The notes under the pieces: model-generated | The model's database searches: none | Seen by the model: the letters and a program-made list of their open reading frames with translations, nothing else | Told to the model about the DNA's origin: nothing | Made by a program: the position numbers and the translations under genes | Assembly (NCBI GenBank): GCA_031259795.1 | Contig: JAIRLA010000183.1 | Location: 1-11,242 of the forward strand | DNA from: Azoarcus sp. | GTDB taxonomy: Bacteria; Pseudomonadota; Gammaproteobacteria; Burkholderiales; Rhodocyclaceae | Length of the DNA: 11,242 nt | Reading direction: 5' to 3' | Shown here: positions 7,688 through 11,242 of the stretch, piece after piece | Layout of the letters: each line of letters starts with the position of its first letter | Numbering within the stretch: position 1 is the first letter of the stretch

Positions 7688-8703
7688 GTCCGCGCTCCGG
7701 GATGAATTTTTTCGCGCAGGTTCCAGGCAAACTGGAGAATCCGCCTGATCCTCGGGGAAAACGCCGAGACCGCGGCATCCGCCGCCAATATCCTGGCGCT
7801 CTCCGGTCTGGCCGATTGCGATATGGCCCGGTACGCGGCCTCTTGCAGCGCGTTGGCAAACGAGACGATGTCCCGGGGGCGCGCCTTCGCCTCTATCGCC
7901 AGGCCCCGCTCGAAGACTTCCAGCAGCGCGGACGGCAGGCCGGGCGAGGCAAGGCTCGCCAATGGTTTCAATGCGTCGTGCGCGATCCGGGAAACCGCCG
8001 GGGGCGGCGCAAGCCCGGTCACCATGTGGTAGGCGACCGCCGAGAACGCATAGATGTCCGTCCACACGCCCAGGCAGGTTTCGCCGTGACCGTATTGCTC
8101 CGGCGCGGCGAAACCGGGGATGAGTTCGGTCAGGAGGCATTCTTCCGCGCTCTGCCCCAATTCCCCGACCGCGCCGAAATCGAGCAATACCGGCGTGCCG
8201 TCTTCACGAACCAGGATGTTGTCCGGCGAAATGCAGTAGTGCCCGTAGCCCGCGTTGTACAGGTACGATAATCCGCTCAGGATCGGGAGCAGGAACGAGA
8301 ATATGTCCTCCATGTTCTTGGCGCGAAAGCCATTGTTCGTCATTTCGCGCAAGGTCGTCCCGTCGTAGTACGGCATGACGATGTAGGCGGTTCCGTTTTC
8401 CTGAATCAGCGAAAAGGCGCCGCGCAAAACCGGATGATTGAACCGGGTCATGATCCGCGCTTCCGAAATGAAACGCGCCAGGCCCCGCTCGAATGATTCC
8501 CGCTGTTCTTGTCGCGCCTCTACATGCGCAAGATCCCTGCGCACATGATCGACAGGCAGGAATTCCTTCACCGCGACATGACGGTTCAGGGCATGGTCAT
8601 AGGCTTTATAGACGAGGCTCCGCTTGCCGCCGCCGAGGATCGACAGCAATTCCAGTTCCCGCAGCCTGAAGCCCGCAGGCAGCCCGAACAATCCGGCGGA
8701 CAT
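7684..8703 (-). CDS. Ser/Thr kinase-fold protein, probable pseudokinase, leading the T6SS operon
   Basis: The 339-aa product has a complete Hanks-type kinase fold (about 15-290) and a short tail without a membrane span, so it is probably cytoplasmic. Seen motifs: glycine loop LGGGKRSLVY (23-32), Lys46 in AVKE, helix-C Glu81 in ISEAR, DFG at 175-177, GFAAPEQY (197-204), DIYAF (Asp216) and a late Arg275. The catalytic loop reads HYCISPDN (155-162): the HRD Asp is Cys157 and the usual following Lys is Ser. The codon is TGC, two changes from any Asp codon, so a single read error is unlikely. Kinases near tssM and tagF usually act in threonine phosphorylation control of T6SS (PpkA-like). Here binding or scaffolding may replace catalysis. 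The ATG at 8703 has a G-rich site (AAGGGGGG) 7 bases upstream; a longer start at 8793 would be TTG and lies in the repeat arm. Its stop overlaps the tssM start (ATGA). Confidence 0.9.
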   Translation of the reverse strand: MSAGLFGLPAGFRLRELELLSILGGGKRSLVYKAYDHALNRHVAVKEFLPVDHVRRDLAHVEARQEQRESFERGLARFISEARIMTRFNHPVLRGAFSLIQENGTAYIVMPYYDGTTLREMTNNGFRAKNMEDIFSFLLPILSGLSYLYNAGYGHYCISPDNILVREDGTPVLLDFGAVGELGQSAEECLLTELIPGFAAPEQYGHGETCLGVWTDIYAFSAVAYHMVTGLAPPPAVSRIAHDALKPLASLASPGLPSALLEVFERGLAIEAKARPRDIVSFANALQEAAYRAISQSARPESARILAADAAVSAFSPRIRRILQFAWNLREKIHPGART

Positions 8704-8767
8704 CAGGCCGCCCCCCTTCCCGGACGGAATGCCACCGGGTCGGGGCGATTGCCGGACGAACGCGCCA

Positions 8768-8818
8768 CGCGCGGACGGGACTGGAACGCGCAAAACAGCG
8801 GCGGAACGCCTCTCCGCC
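8768..8818 (-). repeat. Left arm of a perfect 51-bp inverted repeat
   Basis: Every base of 8768-8818 pairs with 9188-9238 in inverted orientation; the match ends at 8767/9239 and 8819/9187. Read on the minus strand, this arm lies 64 bases upstream of the kinase-like gene start at 8703. Within it a 6-bp stem (GGCGGA with TCCGCC, 7-base loop) could fold locally. It is likely in the 5' leader of the T6SS operon message if the promoter lies in the spacer. Confidence 0.95.
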
Positions 8819-8819
8819 C

Positions 8820-8848
8820 TGCTTAATCTTTAACTCATTGAATTTCAA
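8820..8848 (-). promoter_or_regulatory. Candidate minus-strand promoter for the T6SS operon
   Basis: On the minus strand TTGAAA (8848-8843) is followed after 17 bases by TAAGCA (8825-8820). The -35 is good but the -10 is poor. The -35 overlaps a palindrome TTGAA-T-TTCAA (8838-8848) that could be an operator. It is the most AT-rich stretch upstream of the kinase-like gene. A weak candidate. Confidence 0.3.
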
Positions 8849-8882
8849 CAATAAAGGACTGCGCCGACGCCCCCTTTTCCTC

Positions 8883-8921
8883 ATTGACCCCCGATCCGGC
8901 CCCCGAATTGACCTCCGATTT
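8883..8921. repeat. Short direct repeats of an ATTGACC-type motif, possible insertion-element end remnant
   Basis: ATTGACCCCCGAT at 8883 recurs as ATTGACCTCCGATT at 8907, 24 bases on, with further CCCCCGA motifs at about 8900 and 8978. Closely spaced copies of such motifs recall the multiple terminal repeats of IS21-family elements. No transposase gene or second end is visible, so the assignment to a transposon remnant is a guess; binding sites for a regulator are the alternative. Confidence 0.35.
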
Positions 8922-9046
8922 GCCCAATCATGGCGTTGAACAGGCCGTGATCTCGCACGCTCCGGTCACGTGGCGAACCCCCGATTCTAGGCCGCGCCGC
9001 TGATGCGGCGGGATTTTGCGCGGTAATCGTTGCGTAAAATCCACAG

Positions 9047-9099
9047 TTGACTGGCAAACGACAGCCGGTATTGACTATTCAAGTGTGAATTTGTACCGT
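9047..9099 (+). promoter_or_regulatory. Candidate plus-strand promoter region with a palindrome
   Basis: Two TTGACT hexamers (9047-9052 and 9071-9076) match the -35 consensus at 5 of 6 positions. The first has TATTGA after 16 bases, the second TACCGT after 17; both -10 boxes are weak. ATTCA-N4-TGAAT (9077-9090) is a perfect short palindrome between the boxes of the second candidate and may be an operator. It faces the PEGA-type kinase gene, whose start is about 160 bases on. Confidence 0.35.
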
Positions 9100-9187
9100 A
9101 GCGCCCATTCGATAACAACTTTTTACATCGACGTGCGGATCGTGATGCGGGCAATTCAGCAACCGGATGTACCAGCGGACTCAGTTC

Positions 9188-9238
9188 GGCGGAGAGGCGT
9201 TCCGCCGCTGTTTTGCGCGTTCCAGTCCCGTCCGCGCG
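9188..9238 (+). repeat. Right arm of a perfect 51-bp inverted repeat
   Basis: This is the partner of 8768-8818, with a 369-base spacer. It ends 24 bases before the ATG of the plus-strand kinase. Because the genes diverge, the arm appears in the plus-strand message in the same sense as the left arm does in the minus-strand message, so both leaders would share the same 51 nt. A local hairpin (9188-9193 with 9201-9206) is possible near its 5' side. Confidence 0.95.
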
Positions 9239-9262
9239 CGGGCATGGCGAGGCGCTGACGCG

Positions 9263-10876
9263 ATGGACCAGGCCGCCGCCCCGCACAGACCGATCCTGAC
9301 GGTGGCGCCGCCCGCGCCGCTGGACGCCTTGCCTGCGGGGACGCGCTTGCAGACGTTCGAGATTCTCGCCGTGGCGGGCGAAGGCGGCTTCAGTGTCGTC
9401 TATCTGGCGCGCGACACTTCCCTCGACCGGGAAGTGGCGATCAAGGAATACCTGCCCGCCGTTCATGCGGTGCGTATCGACGGACACGTGATGGCGCGCT
9501 CCCCCGCCAAACGCAGCGTATTCGAGTCGGGCATGCGCCACTTCGTCGCCGAGGCGCGCATCCTGGCGCAATTGCGCCACCCGGCGCTCTCGGAAGTGCT
9601 GCGCTTTTTCCAGGCCAACGGCACCGCGTACATGGTCATGCCGCACTATCGCGGGCACACGCTGCGCGAGATGATCCGGGGCGGATACCGCGTCGCGGGC
9701 GCGAAAGAATTGCTCGGCATCGTCCTGCCCCTCCTGGACGGGCTGGTGCAACTGCACGCGATCCCGTGCGCTCACCTCGACATCTCCTCCGACAACATCA
9801 TGGTTCAGGAAAACGGCGCGCCCGTCCTGCTCGACTTTGGCGCGGCGCGGCGCGCGCAAATCGACCGCAGCGACCCGGCCACGATCATCCTCAAGCCGGG
9901 CTTCGCGCCGATCGAGCAATACAGCCACGACGAAGAAAGCGGGCTGAATACGGGGCCGTGGTCGGACATATACGCGCTTTCGGCGGTGATGTACCAGCTC
10001 GTCAGCGGCAAGATGCCAGTAGTTTCGGTGGCGCGCACCCTGCACGACAGCCTGAAACCGTTGTCGCGTTTCGCCATGCCCGGCCTGCCCGCCGAAATAC
10101 TGAAAGTCATCGAAGCGGGCCTGGCGGTACAGCCGCATGACCGTCCCGACAGCGCCGGAGCGTTTTCGGAAGCGCTCAAGAAAGCCGCGCGCAAGCCGGC
10201 GTGGACATACCTGCTCGATCGCGGGCGCGCCGCCGCGCCCCGGCCCGTTACCGATCCCGCGGCGCCTGGCGAGACGGAAACCGGGAACAAGACGCCGGAA
10301 GAGGATCGGCGCGCTCGCCGGGCGGTCGCGTTCCCGGCGGTTTCGATGCGCCTCGGCGCCTCGGTGGCCGGGCTGTCTTGCCTGGCCGTTCTGACCGTGG
10401 CCGTCCTGTTCGCCTCCGTCATGAGCGGCAACGAGCGCGGCAACGGCAACGAAGAAGTCATCGACGTCGACGTAAAAGAGGATGACCCGTCCGGCCCCGG
10501 CGGAACGGAGAGCACGGCGCCGCCCGAAGAGGACGACGCGCCCGCGGATGGCAACGATACGGGCGGCGAGGCCACGCCGCCGCCTGTTGTCGATCCTGTC
10601 GAAACCGCGCCGCCGCCCCGTTCGCTTCCCGCGAGCGGATGGCTGGAAGTGCGCGTCGAGCCTTGGGGTCACGTCTATCTGGACGGCAAGCACATCGGCG
10701 TCGCCCCGCCCGCCGTGACGGTGGAGGCGCCAGCGGGCATCCATCTGATCGAAGTGCGCAACGAAAGCCACCTGCCCTACCGGCAAGGGATCGACCTCAA
10801 AAAAGGGCGGCGCGTGCGCATTACCCACGATTTCACCGCATCCGCCGCGCCCGGACGGCGGGAGGCATTGCCATGA
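9263..10876 (+). CDS. Membrane Ser/Thr protein kinase with PEGA-like C-terminal domain
   Basis: The 537-aa product has a cytoplasmic Hanks-type kinase domain (about 30-310), one membrane span (about 364-386), an Asp/Glu/Pro-rich linker (about 390-455) and a PEGA-like domain (about 458-525, with VYLDGKHIGVAPP). Seen motifs: GEGGFSVVY (39-47), Lys61 in AIKE, Glu97 in VAEAR, HLDISSDN (171-178, catalytic Asp173 and Asn178 kept, the usual Lys after the HRD Asp replaced by Ser), DFG (191-193), FAPIEQY (214-220), Asp235 and Arg294. It is predicted active and a clear paralogue of the divergent kinase-like protein, sharing NGTAY, TLREM, VLLDFGA and LKPL blocks. PEGA domains are usually extracytoplasmic and may bind wall or envelope partners, so it may report envelope state. 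The ATG at 9263 is chosen because it leaves the whole kinase domain and avoids the repeat arm; its ribosome-binding site is weak (GAGG 10 bases upstream), and an in-frame ATG at 9167 is the alternative. Confidence 0.9.
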   Translation: MDQAAAPHRPILTVAPPAPLDALPAGTRLQTFEILAVAGEGGFSVVYLARDTSLDREVAIKEYLPAVHAVRIDGHVMARSPAKRSVFESGMRHFVAEARILAQLRHPALSEVLRFFQANGTAYMVMPHYRGHTLREMIRGGYRVAGAKELLGIVLPLLDGLVQLHAIPCAHLDISSDNIMVQENGAPVLLDFGAARRAQIDRSDPATIILKPGFAPIEQYSHDEESGLNTGPWSDIYALSAVMYQLVSGKMPVVSVARTLHDSLKPLSRFAMPGLPAEILKVIEAGLAVQPHDRPDSAGAFSEALKKAARKPAWTYLLDRGRAAAPRPVTDPAAPGETETGNKTPEEDRRARRAVAFPAVSMRLGASVAGLSCLAVLTVAVLFASVMSGNERGNGNEEVIDVDVKEDDPSGPGGTESTAPPEEDDAPADGNDTGGEATPPPVVDPVETAPPPRSLPASGWLEVRVEPWGHVYLDGKHIGVAPPAVTVEAPAGIHLIEVRNESHLPYRQGIDLKKGRRVRITHDFTASAAPGRREALP

Positions 10877-10917
10877 CGAACCCAGGACGAACACAGGAAC
10901 CACGAGGAGAAAAGCAC

Positions 10918-11242
10918 ATGAAAACCGGTCTCACGCATGAAACGGCGCGCGGACGCGCGGATTGGGGGAAGCTGCGCCGCCTGGCGGCGCTGTCGTGCCT
11001 GACGGCGGCGGTGACGGGGTGCACGACGGTCTCGAACCTGTGGGCGAGGCTCACCACTGATTGCGTCGACTGCGCCGCCGCGCCTGAAGCGGGGGCGCAG
11101 TGCGAAGAACAGATGGCGGCCCAGGCGCAGGAGGCCCGGACGCAGACCGCCTCGACGCTCTACGAGGTGGGCTTTGCGCTGAACCGGCAAGGCGAGGCGG
11201 GCGCGGCCATCGCCACCTATGGCGAGCTCGACCGGCGTTTTG
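10918..11242 (+). CDS. Lipoprotein with TPR-like segment (3' end outside window)
   Basis: The frame is open to the window edge, so only the first 108 residues are seen. A basic n-region (about 1-21) and a hydrophobic stretch lead to lipobox VTGC with Cys35, indicating an outer- or inner-membrane lipoprotein. The mature part has Cys49, Cys52 and Cys62, then a Gln/Ala-rich stretch and LYEVGFALNRQGEAGAAIATYGEL (about 81-104), which looks like a TPR helix pair. The ATG at 10918 has a GAGGAG site 8 bases upstream. An in-frame ATG at 10873 overlaps the kinase stop as ATGA and would add 15 polar residues, making the signal region less typical. Coupling to the PEGA-type kinase suggests the lipoprotein may work with its periplasmic domain. 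No specific family is recognised. Confidence 0.8.
   Translation, partial: MKTGLTHETARGRADWGKLRRLAALSCLTAAVTGCTTVSNLWARLTTDCVDCAAAPEAGAQCEEQMAAQAQEARTQTASTLYEVGFALNRQGEAGAAIATYGELDRRF

Larger units (their letters stand above)
8704..9262. other. Divergent control region between the two kinase operons
   Basis: These 559 bases separate the minus-strand T6SS operon from the plus-strand kinase gene. I see no convincing protein gene. The region holds a perfect 51-base inverted repeat, weak promoter candidates facing each way, two small AT-rich palindromes, and a GC-rich block with repeated TTGACC-type motifs. The centre is more AT-rich than the flanking genes, as expected for a regulatory region. 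A short plus-strand frame from 9016 exists, but it overlaps one repeat arm and resembles no family I recognise. Confidence 0.8.

Noticed and set aside
7688..8140. Upstream extension of the tssM frame into the kinase-like gene
   Set aside because: The TssM N-terminus with its first membrane span begins at 7687; the extension overlaps a real gene in another frame and has no family similarity.
9016..9258. An 80-codon plus-strand frame in the divergent region
   Set aside because: It runs through a non-coding repeat arm, overlaps the promoter region, lacks a clear ribosome-binding site and shows no recognisable domain.
8987..10903. A 638-codon minus-strand frame opposite the PEGA-type kinase gene
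   Set aside because: It is the antisense of a strongly supported kinase gene; long antisense frames are normal at this GC content and the product resembles nothing known.
1..11242. CRISPR arrays, tRNA or rRNA genes
   Set aside because: No regularly spaced repeat array and no cloverleaf or ribosomal RNA sequence were seen; the repeats present are pairs only.

Overview
The window looks like a chromosomal segment of a high-GC proteobacterium, most likely a betaproteobacterium. GC is roughly 60-65% by eye, the type VI secretion (T6SS) proteins resemble the betaproteobacterial kind, and the intergenic DNA is rich in palindromic repeats. The taxonomic guess is inference from protein style; nothing here identifies the genus.

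Layout. Bases 1-385 hold no gene. They carry a cluster of palindromic intergenic repeats and a terminator-like hairpin just past hcp. From 8703 down to 386, six genes run on the minus strand as an apparent operon: a Ser/Thr kinase-fold protein, tssM, tagF, tssB, tssC and hcp (tssD). The junctions are tight (4-base ATGA overlap, 8, 50 and 3 bases), except for a 116-base gap before hcp that holds an 18-base-period repeat and a small hairpin. Bases 8704-9262 form a 559-base divergent control region. From 9263 the plus strand carries a second Ser/Thr kinase with one membrane span and a PEGA-like domain. It overlaps by ATGA a short reading frame that is in frame with a preferred lipoprotein start at 10918; that lipoprotein gene, with a TPR-like segment, runs off the right edge.

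How the genes work together. TssB/TssC build the contractile sheath, Hcp the inner tube, and TssM is the inner-membrane ATP/GTP-binding component of the membrane complex. TagF is a known post-translational brake on T6SS. Kinases beside tssM and tagF recall the threonine phosphorylation control of other T6SSs. This is only part of a T6SS: tssA, E, F, G, H, I, J, K, L, a phosphatase and an Fha protein are not in the window.

Most notable points. (1) The operon-leading kinase-fold protein has Cys where the catalytic Asp of the HRD motif should be, although the Lys, Glu and DFG motifs remain. It is a predicted pseudokinase, paired with a divergent paralogue that keeps the Asp. (2) A perfect 51-base inverted repeat brackets the divergent promoter region, so transcripts of both operons would carry the same 51-nt leader segment. 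It could be a shared leader element, an inversion substrate or a dispersed repeat. (3) The intact kinase appears to span the membrane, with a PEGA-like domain outside, and is linked to an envelope lipoprotein. This suggests an envelope-sensing module wired to the T6SS.
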